Shown: positions 43,903-52,362, counted from the stretch's first letter. The stretch is 64,000 nt of DNA from Bosea sp. 685 (GCF_031884435.1 NZ_CP134779.1:4650001-4714000); one strand, 5' to 3'. Numbers and translations are program-made. The notes: generated by a model not told the origin, from the sequence alone.

Positions 43903-44787
43903 ATGCAATGGGAAGATTATCGCCAGTCCGAGAATGTCGAGGACAGACGCGGCGGCGGCACCTATGCCGGCCTGCCCGGCGGGCGCGGCGGCGTCGGCAT
44001 CGGCACCATGGTCGTGCTCGGCCTGGTCGGCTGGGCGCTCGGCATCGATCCGCGCCTGTTGATCGGCGGAGCGGAGATGATCGGGGGCATCGGTGGGCGC
44101 AGCGCCCCGACCCAGGAAACGCGGCAGTCCTCTGGGCCGCCCTCGGACGAGATGGGCCGCTTCGTCTCGGCCGTGCTGGCGCAGAACGAGGACGTCTGGA
44201 CCAAGGTACTGCCGCAGCAGGCGAATACGCGCTACCAGGCGCCGCGCCTCGTGCTCTACTCCGGCGTCGACCGCTCCGGCTGCGGCACCGCCCAGGCGGC
44301 AATGGGACCGTTCTATTGCCCGCCGGACAAGAAGGTCTATCTCGACCTCTCCTTCTTCCAGGAGATGCAGCGCAAGCTCGGCGGCGGCGGCGATTTCGCC
44401 TATGCCTATGTCATCGGCCATGAGGTCGGCCACCACATCCAGAACCTGATCGGCATCCTGCCCAAGGCGAACCAGTTGCGCGAGCGCTCCTCGGAACGTG
44501 ACGCCAACGCGATCTCGGTGCGCATCGAATTGCAGGCGGACTGCTTCGCCGGCGTCTGGGCCAACAACATCCAGGCGATGGGCCGGATCGACCAGAGCGA
44601 CGTCGACGAGGCGATGAAGACCGCCGCCGCGATCGGCGACGACAAGCTGCAGAAGGCCTCGCAGGGCGTCGTCGTGCCCGATTCCTTCACCCATGGCTCC
44701 TCGGCGCAGCGCACGCGCTGGTTCACCACCGGCCTGCGCTCGGGCTCGATGCAGAGCTGCGATACGTTCAGGACGAACCAGCTTTAG
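43903..44787 (+). CDS. YpfJ/KPN_02809-type neutral zinc metallopeptidase
   Basis: 294 residues, one membrane helix at about 34-48 (TMVVLGLVGWALGI). The zinc motif is His173-Glu174-x2-His177 in IGHEVGHHIQ, with RIELQADCFAGVWANN downstream holding the third ligand. N-terminal MQWEDYRQSENVEDRRGGG and the GCGTAQAAMGPFYCP segment with a Cys pair are characteristic. Substrates are unknown. AGCGGAG precedes the ATG. It is divergent from the toxin-antitoxin operon. Confidence 0.9.
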   Translation: MQWEDYRQSENVEDRRGGGTYAGLPGGRGGVGIGTMVVLGLVGWALGIDPRLLIGGAEMIGGIGGRSAPTQETRQSSGPPSDEMGRFVSAVLAQNEDVWTKVLPQQANTRYQAPRLVLYSGVDRSGCGTAQAAMGPFYCPPDKKVYLDLSFFQEMQRKLGGGGDFAYAYVIGHEVGHHIQNLIGILPKANQLRERSSERDANAISVRIELQADCFAGVWANNIQAMGRIDQSDVDEAMKTAAAIGDDKLQKASQGVVVPDSFTHGSSAQRTRWFTTGLRSGSMQSCDTFRTNQL

Positions 44788-44915
44788 CAGCGGCGCTCGC
44801 CAGGCCAGAGGCTGCCGGAGAGAGGCCGCTCGACTGTCAAAAACAGTGGGTCGGAACTCCGTCTTTTGCGAGGGTCTCCTCCGCGTCTTCAGCGGTCGCC
44901 AATTTGTTCTAGAAG

Positions 44916-45500
44916 CTAGGAATTCCGCGGCGACAATGCTCGGCGGATAGCAGTCGGCGGCCGTCTGTAGACCTCGAGAAACACGGCATTGAAACGGCGC
45001 AGGCTCCTGAAGCCTGCTTGCAGGGCGATTTCCGTCATTGGAAGATCGGTCTCGTTCAACAAACGCTTGGCACGCTGCACCCTCGCCGTCTGCGCGACTT
45101 GCGAGGGACTCGCTCCGAGATATTTATCGAACAATCGCGACAGGTGGCGAGAGCCGACACCAACCCGAACCGCCAAAGCCTCGACCGTTGCGCCGTCACC
45201 GTCCAATGCGCCTTCTTCGGTTATCATCCGAGCGGCTTTCTCGACGGTGGCAAGGCTGCCTTTCCAAGCAGGGCAGAACGGAGCCGACTCCGGCCGGCAC
45301 CGCAGGCAGGGTCGAAAGCCAGCCGCCTCGGCGGCAGCCGCGCTCGGCAGGAACTCGATATTGCGGCGATAGGGCAAACGCACAGGGCACACGCAACGAC
45401 AGTAAACACCCGTGCTGCGAACGCCGATGAAAAAGCGGCCATCGAACGCCGGGTCGCGCGCCAGCCATGCCTGCTCGTAAAGGGCGTCATCCAGAACCAT
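44916..45500 (-). CDS. Stand-alone Ada N-terminal half (methyl-phosphotriester sensor plus AraC HTH)
   Basis: 194 residues. The zinc domain has Cys34, Cys38, Cys65 and Cys68; spacings of 4, 27 and 3 are exactly those of Ada (Cys38, 42, 69, 72), where the first takes a methyl group from phosphotriesters. An extra Cys36 sits between (VYCRCVCPV). The AraC-type HTH follows (HLSRLFDKYLGASPSQVAQ, MTEIALQAGFRSLRRFNAVF). The linker (CPAWKGSLATVEKAARMI) is of the Ada-AlkA fusion type, yet the AlkA part is missing and no room remains downstream for it. It is divergent from an EamA exporter and Ogt, so it probably regulates them. It may alternatively be a truncated AlkA-type gene. Confidence 0.85.
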   Translation of the reverse strand: MVLDDALYEQAWLARDPAFDGRFFIGVRSTGVYCRCVCPVRLPYRRNIEFLPSAAAAEAAGFRPCLRCRPESAPFCPAWKGSLATVEKAARMITEEGALDGDGATVEALAVRVGVGSRHLSRLFDKYLGASPSQVAQTARVQRAKRLLNETDLPMTEIALQAGFRSLRRFNAVFLEVYRRPPTAIRRALSPRNS

Positions 45501-45617
45501 GAGGCCAATCTACACGATCTCCCGGCGCGGCTAGAGGACAGAGTCCGAATCCGGCGAGCAGCATGGGCGGTTTCCGATGATTTTCCTGAATCAGCGTATC
45601 AGTTGGAAAATCGAGAC

Positions 45618-46541
45618 ATGCGGAAACAGCCGACGATGAGCCTTTTCGAATGGGGGCTCCTCCTTCTTCTGTCCGTTCTTTGGGGCGGATCGTTCTTTTT
45701 CTCTAAAGTCGCGCTGCACGAGCTGCCACCATTTACTGTCGTTCTGGCTCGTGTTGGGCTGGCAGCGGTGGCACTCGCTCTCTATCTGCGCGTCACACGT
45801 CAAGATATGCCGACTGTTCCGGGAGTATGGGCCGCTTTCTTTGGCATGGGGTTGCTCAACAACCTGATTCCTTTCAGCCTCCTTTTCTGGGGCCAGACGC
45901 AAATAGCCAGCGGCCTTGCCTCCATTCTCAATGCAACGACCCCCGTTTTTTCCATATTGGTCGCGCATTTCCTGACAGCCGATGAAAAGATGACCCCGAA
46001 CAAGATTGCTGGCGTCGTCCTGGGTGTCGGCGGCGTCGCGGTCTTGATGGGCGGCGACGCGGTCTCGGGGCAAGGACAGCCGCTGCCGGCGCTGCTGGCC
46101 TGTTTGGGGGCTGCTCTTTCCTATGGATTCGCAGGGGTCTTCGGTCGTCGCTTCAGACGCATGGGGATCGCCCCGACGGTCGGGGCGTTCGGCCAGACCA
46201 TAGCTACGACAATCATGATGGTGCCAATCGTTCTGATCTTCGACGCTCCCTGGCTGCTTCCCTTCCCAAGCGCCACGACATTTGCCGCGCTTGCCGGTCT
46301 CTCCCTGCTTTCGACCGCGCTGGCCTATGTCATTTTCTTCCGCATCCTGGCCGGCGGTGGCGCCATCAACAGTTCGCTCGTGACCCTCCTGATCCCTGTC
46401 AGTGCGATCCTGCTCGGATCACTGATTCTGGGCGAACGCCTGGCCACAAGCCACTTTGCCGGGATGGCGCTGATCGCCCTGGGGCTTCTCTCGATTGACG
46501 GGCGGATGTGGCGGCTGGTCCGCACCCGCGCCACTTCGTGA
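45618..46541 (+). CDS. EamA/DMT-family transporter inside the alkylation cassette (paralogue of 15921)
   Basis: 307 residues with ten predicted helices; the frame continues upstream but through the Ada-like gene on the other strand, so the start is taken at ATG 45618. Repeats carry LSVLWGGSFFFSKVALHELP and FGMGLLNNLIPFSLLFWGQT, then LGAALSYGFAGVFGRRFRRM and LLSTALAYVIFFRIL. It resembles the protein at 15921-16856 throughout. The ogt gene starts 9 bases after its stop, with the TGAGG of the stop acting as Shine-Dalgarno. Export of a damaged metabolite or alkylating compound is possible, but only inferred from context. The codon use is slightly less GC rich than the copy at 15.9 kb. Confidence 0.88.
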   Translation: MRKQPTMSLFEWGLLLLLSVLWGGSFFFSKVALHELPPFTVVLARVGLAAVALALYLRVTRQDMPTVPGVWAAFFGMGLLNNLIPFSLLFWGQTQIASGLASILNATTPVFSILVAHFLTADEKMTPNKIAGVVLGVGGVAVLMGGDAVSGQGQPLPALLACLGAALSYGFAGVFGRRFRRMGIAPTVGAFGQTIATTIMMVPIVLIFDAPWLLPFPSATTFAALAGLSLLSTALAYVIFFRILAGGGAINSSLVTLLIPVSAILLGSLILGERLATSHFAGMALIALGLLSIDGRMWRLVRTRATS

Positions 46542-46550
46542 GGTATTCCG

Positions 46551-47063
46551 ATGCCTGGAACCGTCTACACCTTCACTGAAAGCCCGATAGGTTTTCTGCT
46601 CCTCGCCGGCGATGGTGAGCGGCTGGCATATCTCGGCTTTCCGCATGGCAAGGGAGCGATACAACCGCAAGCGGAGTGGCGACGTGACGCCTCGATTTTC
46701 ATAGATGCGCGCGCGCAGCTGAAAGCTTATTTCGAGGGAAGGTTGAGCCGGTTCGATCTGCCGCTCGATCCGCGTGGCACGCCATTCCAGATGGATGTCT
46801 GGCGTGCTCTCACTGACATTCCTCCGGGCGAAACGATCAGCTATGGCGAACTGGCCAGGCGTATCGGGCGGCCCACAGCAAGCCGGGCCGTGGGGGCAGC
46901 CAATGGGGCCAACCCCTTGCCGATCGTCATTCCCTGTCACCGGGTTATCGGTTCAAACGGGGCGCTCACGGGATTTGGCGGAGGGATAGAAACGAAAAAA
47001 TGGCTGCTCGCATTGGAGCGCGGCAGCCCCCCTCCCGCGATCGAGCAGTTGCACCTGCTGTGA
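46551..47063 (+). CDS. ogt: Methylated-DNA-protein cysteine methyltransferase (Ogt-type)
   Basis: 170 residues. The active-site motif is IVIPCHRVIGSNG with acceptor Cys129; the helix-turn-helix with TISYGELARRIGRPTASRAV contains the flipping-finger region, and the C-terminal GFGGGIETKKWLL completes the pattern. It removes O6-methylguanine damage by suicidal transfer. It lies in one operon with the exporter and opposite an Ada-type sensor, so the two halves of a classical Ada (sensor and O6 transferase) are split over a 2.1 kb cassette. Confidence 0.95.
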   Translation: MPGTVYTFTESPIGFLLLAGDGERLAYLGFPHGKGAIQPQAEWRRDASIFIDARAQLKAYFEGRLSRFDLPLDPRGTPFQMDVWRALTDIPPGETISYGELARRIGRPTASRAVGAANGANPLPIVIPCHRVIGSNGALTGFGGGIETKKWLLALERGSPPPAIEQLHLL

Positions 47064-47160
47064 AGCCACCATTCATCCGATCGATCCGCCCCCCGATTAG
47101 AGCGGCAATTTCGTAACCAGGTTCTGCGGCGTCGCAGAACGATGCTCGTGAGAGGCGGCT

Positions 47161-48009
47161 CTATCGTTCAGCAGGAATGGCGGCGCCTTTATCCGTCCAG
47201 CTTGGTGGAACACCGACACTGCCGCCAACCAGGCCAACGAGTCCCGGTGACGGGCCGAATGCCCGGCAAGCCGCGTATTTTGCGTCACCGCCAAACTGCG
47301 CGCCGATCTGTTCGAAGGACGGAAATGTCGGCGCCTTGCCGAACGGCGTCTCGCCGGTGACGAGCATCTTGCTGAAATCGGATCCGAAATCGCTTGCCAG
47401 CGTATAGGCATCGCCCTCCTCGCTCATCCGGGCCGAGGTCAGGAAGGCATTTGCGCCGCGCCCCCAGACCATCGCCGCCTGCTGCTTGCCGTTGGCGTCG
47501 CGAGCCTCGGCCTCGAGCGAAATGCTTCCCATTCCCACAGGAATGCGCGGGAGCGGAACAGGCACTCCAGGCAGGAGAATCGACTTCGCAACCGAAGCGC
47601 CCCGCGAGACCCCGGCGGAAACGACATCCGTCGGCGCGACCTGCGTCACGAGGGCGCGAACCGTGAGATCGGCGGGCTCGGACGGGGTGACCACGACGAA
47701 ACGCTCGCTCAGACCGCCGCACATGGCACGATCGATCGCATTGGCGACCAGGCTCCGTTGCGCGGGCGTCAGGCTCGGCTGCGTCGAGGAGGCCGAGAAA
47801 GCGGTGGGGACGATCTTGATTGTGCGGGCCTTCGTCACGCTGGTTTTGTCGACGCGCAGCTTCGAGCGCGTCAACAAGCCATCCGACTGCTCCAAACTGT
47901 CATATGATTGAAGTGACCCGGCCTGCTCCAACGAACCGGTTGCGCAGCCTCCGAGCAGCGCGCCAGTTATTCCTATGAAGGAAATCAGAGGATTTCTCCG
48001 CATGTTCAC
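47161..48009 (-). CDS. DUF3313-type lipoprotein
   Basis: 282 residues. Lipobox A-L-L-G-G-C at Cys22, signal MRRNPLISFIGITGALLGG. Conserved blocks KIVPTAFSASSTQPSLTPAQ and VVVTPSEPADLTVRALVTQV plus an AAMVWGRGANAF segment match the DUF3313 family of outer-membrane-attached proteins of unknown function. Met1 at 48009 and Met3 at 48003 are both possible. It is divergent from the TetR gene with about 220 bases between, which should hold both promoters; TetR control is possible but not shown. Confidence 0.8.
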   Translation of the reverse strand: MNMRRNPLISFIGITGALLGGCATGSLEQAGSLQSYDSLEQSDGLLTRSKLRVDKTSVTKARTIKIVPTAFSASSTQPSLTPAQRSLVANAIDRAMCGGLSERFVVVTPSEPADLTVRALVTQVAPTDVVSAGVSRGASVAKSILLPGVPVPLPRIPVGMGSISLEAEARDANGKQQAAMVWGRGANAFLTSARMSEEGDAYTLASDFGSDFSKMLVTGETPFGKAPTFPSFEQIGAQFGGDAKYAACRAFGPSPGLVGLVGGSVGVPPSWTDKGAAIPAER

Positions 48010-48230
48010 GCTTTTCCCAACCGAGATGGCTTGCGTCGCCGGCCGCGACGTTGGATCCGAACAGCCCTTGGAGTGATCCTTTCGGGCTATTAATGCACAG
48101 AGTGCAGTTTAATTGAGGCGCCTTTGTGTCGATACCGTTCGCGCCCATAGGCCGGAGGCCTCGGTCGTCCCGAGTTTTTGCGCTGCGCCGACCATGTCGA
48201 TATGGTCGAGAATATCAAGTTGAGGCAGAT

Positions 48231-48836
48231 ATGCGACAAGCAGCTCCCAAATCAGAAGGCCTTCGCGAGCGCAATCGCCGCGAAAAATACGAGCACATAA
48301 CCAATGTCAGCATTCGCCTGTTTCTTGAAAACGGGTACGACGCCACGACACTCGCCGAAATCGCTCATTCTTCCGGCATTTCCAGGAGGCATCTGTTCAA
48401 TTATTTCGACAGCAAGGACGAGATCTTGTTTTCGCACCTGCGCGAATATTATGAGATGATTGCCGAATCCATTTCCCAAGGCTCCCCTGACGAACCCGCC
48501 CTGGAGGTCGTGCGCAAGGCGATCCTTTCAAACCTGACGCGCTTCGATGCGGAGAGAACGCTCGCGATCGCGAAAATCATGAAGAACAATGCGATGCTTC
48601 AAAGCAAGAATCGCGCCAATGAAATCAATCTCGAAAAGGCAATCATGAAAGGACTTTCGATTTTATGGCCCAGTAAAGAATCTTATGATCGGCTATTACT
48701 TGTTTCTATATTGTCGTCTTGCGCGCTTCGATTTGCCACAGGCATCTGGTTGCGAGATGGAAACGAGATGAAGCTCGCAGATTGCGTGGCAGACACCTTT
48801 GACCGGATGAAGCTCGAAGCCAAATGCACTGAGTGA
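48231..48836 (+). CDS. TetR/AcrR-family transcriptional regulator
   Basis: 201 residues from ATG 48231 with GAGG 5 bases upstream. The helix-turn-helix is at about 25-65 (TNVSIRLFLENGYDATTLAE, SSGISRRHLFNYFDSKDEIL). The ligand domain is short. Base composition is lower in GC than its neighbours (for example TTATGGCCCAGTAAAGAATC), consistent with transfer. The likely target is the divergent DUF3313 lipoprotein gene; that is inference. Confidence 0.88.
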   Translation: MRQAAPKSEGLRERNRREKYEHITNVSIRLFLENGYDATTLAEIAHSSGISRRHLFNYFDSKDEILFSHLREYYEMIAESISQGSPDEPALEVVRKAILSNLTRFDAERTLAIAKIMKNNAMLQSKNRANEINLEKAIMKGLSILWPSKESYDRLLLVSILSSCALRFATGIWLRDGNEMKLADCVADTFDRMKLEAKCTE

Positions 48837-49237
48837 AGTTAATGACGGAACGGAGGCAGGGCCGACCTGCTGCTCGCCCCCGCAACACACGCTCATCAGC
48901 CCGCTTGCTCCCCGCCGACCGGCACGCGATACGACGCGCGCCCACCTGCCCACGAGCTCGACGCCGCCGCTGATGATCGCCTGCGTCATCGGCCGCACCA
49001 GGAAGCTGTGGGGAAGCCGAGTTCGATTGCGCTTGCGGCATCGAGCCGGGCGCGCTGATCGGCGTCGAGCACCACATCGAGGGCGCCAAGGTTATCTGGG
49101 AGTTCGAGCGCGACGAGGGCAGGCCGATAACAATGTCATGATGAAATCGGCCTGATTTAGAGATTTGCCCGTGCTGTCGATACGAACAGGCACTTCGGCA
49201 ATCGTCTCTTCATCGACCGATGACGATAGCTTCAACG
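48837..49237. other. Gap of about 400 bp with a possible gene remnant
   Basis: No intact gene is credible. In one frame 49013-49141 reads EAEFDCACGIEPGALIGVEH and ends in TGA, with protein-like codon use, but it has no start and no recognisable family. It may be the 3' end of a decayed gene, as expected at an insertion boundary. Confidence 0.35.
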
Positions 49238-50881
49238 CTACAAAGTTGTACGAACACCGAGTTCCCGCAGCTTCGTCTTGGCGAGCTCAAAACTGGGATC
49301 GAGTTCGAGAGCCTTTGAATAATCGGCGATGGCTTTATCGGGCTGGCCTTGCTTCCTGTAGGCACTGCCTCGGTTGAAGTATGTTGGAGCATGCTGCGGC
49401 CGTAAATGCAGCGATTCATTGTAATCCGAGATCGCTTCATCGTTTTGGTTTTGCAAGGAATGAGCGACACCGCGATCGGTGTAAGCCTGGGCATAGGAGG
49501 CATTGATGCCGATGGCCTCCGAATAAGCCGCGATGGCCTGATCGAATTGCTTGAGGCTGCGACGGATGTTCCCCAAATCGTAATGGGCGACCGCAAGTCG
49601 CGGCGCCAATCGGACCGCCTGCTCATAATCCGCCAAAGCCTTGTCAGCCCGGCCCATGCGCTCATAGGCGACGCCGCGATTGAGAACAGCGGTCGCGGAT
49701 TTGGGAGAGAGCCGGATCGCCTCATCGTCATCCGCCACCGCCCGATCAAACTGTCCCAGCGCCGCAAAGGCACTCGCCCGTTCGATATGGGCATCGGTCG
49801 ATGTCGGATCCAACCGAAGCGCTTCGGATGCATCGGCCAGCGCCATGTCCGGTTGTCCCGTTGCCGTGCGGACAGCCGCTCGCTGGGCATAGCCTCGGCT
49901 GGACGTCGGATAGAGCCGGATCGCCGTGTTGCAATCGGCCAGGGCTCTATCCAAGCGGCCAAGCTCGAACGAGACCTGGGCGCGTACGACCAGAGACTCT
50001 TCCTTCTCGGGGTCCAAGCGAACTGCTTCGTCGAGGTCGGACGCGGCATGCGCCAGGTTTCCCCGGGCTGCGTGGACAATACCTCTGTTCGACCACGCCT
50101 GAGGGTCGTGAGCATCCAGGCGAATGGCGGTGTCGAGATCGGCAATGGCGCGGTCGTATTGTCCTAGCTTCCCCAAGGCCCAGCCGCGATTATTGTAGGC
50201 TTTAGCAAAGCTTGGGGAGAGGTCGATCGCTCGGTCAAGGTCGGCGATGGCTTGTTCGAATCGTCCCTGCCGACTCAGGATCCAACCTCGATTGCTGAAA
50301 GCTTCTCCCATCTTCGGATCGATATGGATCGCCTCGTCGAGATCCGTCATCGCGGTATCATATTCATGGCGAATGCCGTGGATTACCCCTCTGTTCATGA
50401 ACGGCAGCGCGTTGACGTAAGGGGTCGGATCCTGCGGTTTCAGACGGATAGCCTGATCGTAATCAGCGAAAGCAAGATCGGAGTTTTTGGCGCGCATATA
50501 GAGATTGCCCCGCATCGTGAAGGCCGCAGCCGAAGTCGGATCAAGTCGGATCGCTTCGTTCACGTCAGCCATCGCCAAATCGAGTTTGCCCTGTTGGGCG
50601 TAGACGGTGCTGCGGTTGGCATAGGCCAGAGGGCGAGACGCCGGCTCACCGATTGAGATGAAACGCGTACAAGCGCTGATCGAAGCCACACCATCGACCT
50701 TCGCACATTCGTCCCATGCGTTCGATGGCACGTTGCGAAAGACCAGGAACAGCGCGGCAAGCGCCACGATGCAGACAAACCAGTACAGGCGTTGCGGGGT
50801 ACGGTTCGGCTTAAAGATGCGCGACAATGCTTCAGGCCCCGGATCACCGGACTGCTGGGCCCGATCGACGGGGGTCTGCAA
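49238..50881 (-). CDS. Membrane-anchored protein with about twelve TPR repeats
   Basis: 547 residues. One membrane segment at about 32-49 (YWFVCIVALAALFLVF), then a Cys-bearing region, then about twelve consecutive TPRs (residues 85-540) nearly identical in pattern (AYNNRGWALGKLGQYDRAIA, FNRGSAYRKQGQPDKAIADY). Each has A(I/L)(A)D(Y/L)..AI.L.P. The uniformity suggests recent repeat expansion. Such proteins are generic scaffolds. It is monocistronic and faces away from the TetR gene. Nothing nearby indicates a partner. Confidence 0.85.
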   Translation of the reverse strand: MQTPVDRAQQSGDPGPEALSRIFKPNRTPQRLYWFVCIVALAALFLVFRNVPSNAWDECAKVDGVASISACTRFISIGEPASRPLAYANRSTVYAQQGKLDLAMADVNEAIRLDPTSAAAFTMRGNLYMRAKNSDLAFADYDQAIRLKPQDPTPYVNALPFMNRGVIHGIRHEYDTAMTDLDEAIHIDPKMGEAFSNRGWILSRQGRFEQAIADLDRAIDLSPSFAKAYNNRGWALGKLGQYDRAIADLDTAIRLDAHDPQAWSNRGIVHAARGNLAHAASDLDEAVRLDPEKEESLVVRAQVSFELGRLDRALADCNTAIRLYPTSSRGYAQRAAVRTATGQPDMALADASEALRLDPTSTDAHIERASAFAALGQFDRAVADDDEAIRLSPKSATAVLNRGVAYERMGRADKALADYEQAVRLAPRLAVAHYDLGNIRRSLKQFDQAIAAYSEAIGINASYAQAYTDRGVAHSLQNQNDEAISDYNESLHLRPQHAPTYFNRGSAYRKQGQPDKAIADYSKALELDPSFELAKTKLRELGVRTTL

Positions 50882-51086
50882 GGGCTTCGCTCCACATGCC
50901 GTGTTTCAATAGCCGTCGACAGGCTACCACGGCATCTCTTTCCCCGCCAATGATCGGCCCCCGCTAACGGGTCCGTTTGGAATGGTTATGGTCGGCGGCG
51001 CGGCAAGGCCTGGCGCAAAGAGCTCCGGTGGCTTGCGGCCCAGGGAGCCATGGGTGGGCGTTGTGTCGGCAACGGTAAAGCCGCCG

Positions 51087-51130
51087 CTAAGCAGAACATT
51101 CCTTGGCACGCCAAGGAATGTTCTGCTTAG
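51087..51130. repeat. Perfect 44-bp palindrome with 20-bp arms
   Basis: Arms 51087-51106 and 51111-51130 (CTAAGCAGAACATTCCTTGG and reverse complement) with a 4-base loop. It resembles the 39-bp palindromes at 336 and 37721 in design. Confidence 0.9.
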
Positions 51131-51144
51131 CTCTTTGATTTGTC

Positions 51145-51189
51145 GCAGATTCTCGTCGGAAAACCGTGGGGCACTTTTCCGGAATCTGC
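51145..51189. repeat. GAAAA-CCG core palindrome
   Basis: GCAGATTC and GAATCTGC ends flank a GGAAAACCG...CACTTTTCC core, a diverged member of the GAAAA-CCGG family. It ends 8 bases from the stop of the immunity-like gene. Confidence 0.75.
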
Positions 51190-51196
51190 TTAGCCC

Positions 51197-51532
51197 TCAC
51201 TTATAATGAATGATGCTCAACACCGTCCCATTTCGCTGACACAGGCGTATCTCGGCAGTCCCGCCCACCCGCCCTGGTGGCAATGTTCCGTTCACTGTCC
51301 AAATACCGTCCGACAAGCTTGCCCGAAAGGGCATCTCACTGCGGATTGCCGCCTCTCCGTAGATCGGCGTGAGGTAGGCCAATGCAACAGCTTCTGCGAT
51401 AGCCTGGCTTCCAATCACGCCAGTTTTTGGCTGGACGCGGTCTATGCTTGCAGCACAGCGTGAATCGCCCGCATGGGCAGCGGCCGCGATGGTCAGCGAG
51501 CCAGTTATAATCACCGGCAACCAGTAGCGCAT
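51197..51532 (-). CDS. Secreted NTF2-fold immunity-like protein
   Basis: 111 residues from the ATG at 51532 (GAGG about 5 bases upstream). Signal peptide LPVIITGSLTIAAAAHA. The mature part has AIAEAVALAYLTPIYGEAAI and SDGIWTVNGTLPPGRVGGTA with a final strand GTVLSIIHYK; this matches PF15631-like NTF2-fold immunity proteins. Members in toxin clusters neutralise a cognate toxin, but many stand alone with no toxin, as here: nothing toxin-like was seen on either side. The long upstream frame is not credible. Confidence 0.7.
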   Translation of the reverse strand: MRYWLPVIITGSLTIAAAAHAGDSRCAASIDRVQPKTGVIGSQAIAEAVALAYLTPIYGEAAIRSEMPFRASLSDGIWTVNGTLPPGRVGGTAEIRLCQRNGTVLSIIHYK

Positions 51533-51804
51533 GGTGTCCTCTACTCCGCCTTCAGCGAGGATGCACGACGCGGGTTTTGGCTGCAATGGGTCCAGACTGC
51601 GCAAAAATAGCGTATTGCGATAGAATACGCTGTCTTTCTGTTTCGCGAGCATGCTCCAGCTGCATTCGCAGGCGCTGCCCCCCTGTCGCCGGGAGCAATC
51701 TGGCACAGACGAACGAACGCGCGCACGCATTGAGGCGATGACAAGTTCAAAGACAGTTTGAGAACTTTGGGATGGCTGCGTCTTGCCGGAAGCAGCCGCG
51801 CCGG

Positions 51805-52305
51805 TTAGCCGCTCGCCCGTTCGCGGCGCACCGGCAGTCGGCGCGGCGCGCCTCCCAGCCTGCCCGCGAGGACGAGCCCCTTGGGCACGACGAGGCCGGC
51901 CCGCAACCGCCTCGCTCCGAAGGAGATCGCCGCGCGCTCGCGCAGCGAACCGGCGACGCCGCGCAAGGGAATCAAGGCCGGGCTGTCGGGCGCGAGCATG
52001 AGATGCCGGTCGACGACTTGGGCCCAATGAGACTGCGGCACATCGCCGGCATCGAGCAGGACCAGCCAGTCACCGCGCGCCTGCGCCGCGCCAAGATGCC
52101 AGCCCTCCGCGGCGCCCGTCCGCAGATAGCTCGCGCCCGTGGCGTCGGCCAATCGCTCGACATCACGATCGCCCCCCGCATCGACCACGACCGCATGGCC
52201 AAGGAAGCCATCGGCGACAGCGGGAATGAGAACCGCGAAGGTCGCGGCGAGCAGGCTTGGGGGGCCATCGGCCCGGATCACGGCTGTGAGCATGCGCAAA
52301 TCCAT
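51805..52305 (-). CDS. Short glycosyltransferase family 2-like protein
   Basis: 166 residues from ATG 52305 (or 162 from 52293). It has the GT2 nucleotide-binding half: LTAVIRADGPPSLLAATFAV, AVVVDAGGDRDVERLADATG, and a DAGD variant of the DxD motif in GDWLVLLDAGDVPQSHWAQV. It lacks the acceptor half of full-length GT2 enzymes. Some alphaproteobacteria carry such short proteins beside this radical SAM gene. The real substrate is unknown. It is divergent from the radical SAM gene and shares its promoter region with the LexA-like box. Confidence 0.7.
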   Translation of the reverse strand: MDLRMLTAVIRADGPPSLLAATFAVLIPAVADGFLGHAVVVDAGGDRDVERLADATGASYLRTGAAEGWHLGAAQARGDWLVLLDAGDVPQSHWAQVVDRHLMLAPDSPALIPLRGVAGSLRERAAISFGARRLRAGLVVPKGLVLAGRLGGAPRRLPVRRERASG

Positions 52306-52347
52306 ATGACGCAGCGCAACATGTCGCAATCCTGTCACTTGCAATCT

Positions 52348-52362
52348 GTTCCCTATATGTTC
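52348..52362 (+). promoter_or_regulatory. Alphaproteobacterial LexA (SOS) box
   Basis: GTTCCCTATATGTTC has GTTC at 52348-52351 and 52359-52362 with exactly 7 bases between, the direct-repeat LexA operator of alphaproteobacteria (GTTC-N7-GTTC). It lies 57 bases before the radical SAM start and about 43 bases upstream of the divergent GT2-like gene, so either or both could be SOS regulated. Confidence 0.7.

Larger units (their letters stand above)
50882..51196. other. Gap between TPR gene and immunity-like gene
   Basis: 315 bases holding two palindromes (51087-51130 and 51145-51189). A 61-codon frame on the minus strand (50924-51109, GTG in the palindrome loop) is not supported as a gene. Confidence 0.5.

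Noticed and set aside
43173..47063. A defence island around the toxin-antitoxin and Ada genes
   Set aside because: Only one toxin-antitoxin pair is present; no restriction, CBASS, retron or similar gene was seen in the window.
50924..51109. A 61-codon frame on the minus strand (LLSGGFTVADTTPTHG...)
   Set aside because: Its GTG start lies in the loop of a perfect palindrome, it has no ribosome binding site, and I recognise no family.
51533..51804. Possible gene in the gap between the immunity-like gene and the GT2-like gene
   Set aside because: Short frames only, without ribosome binding site or family match; a small palindrome (GCGTATT/AATACGC) is all that was noticed.
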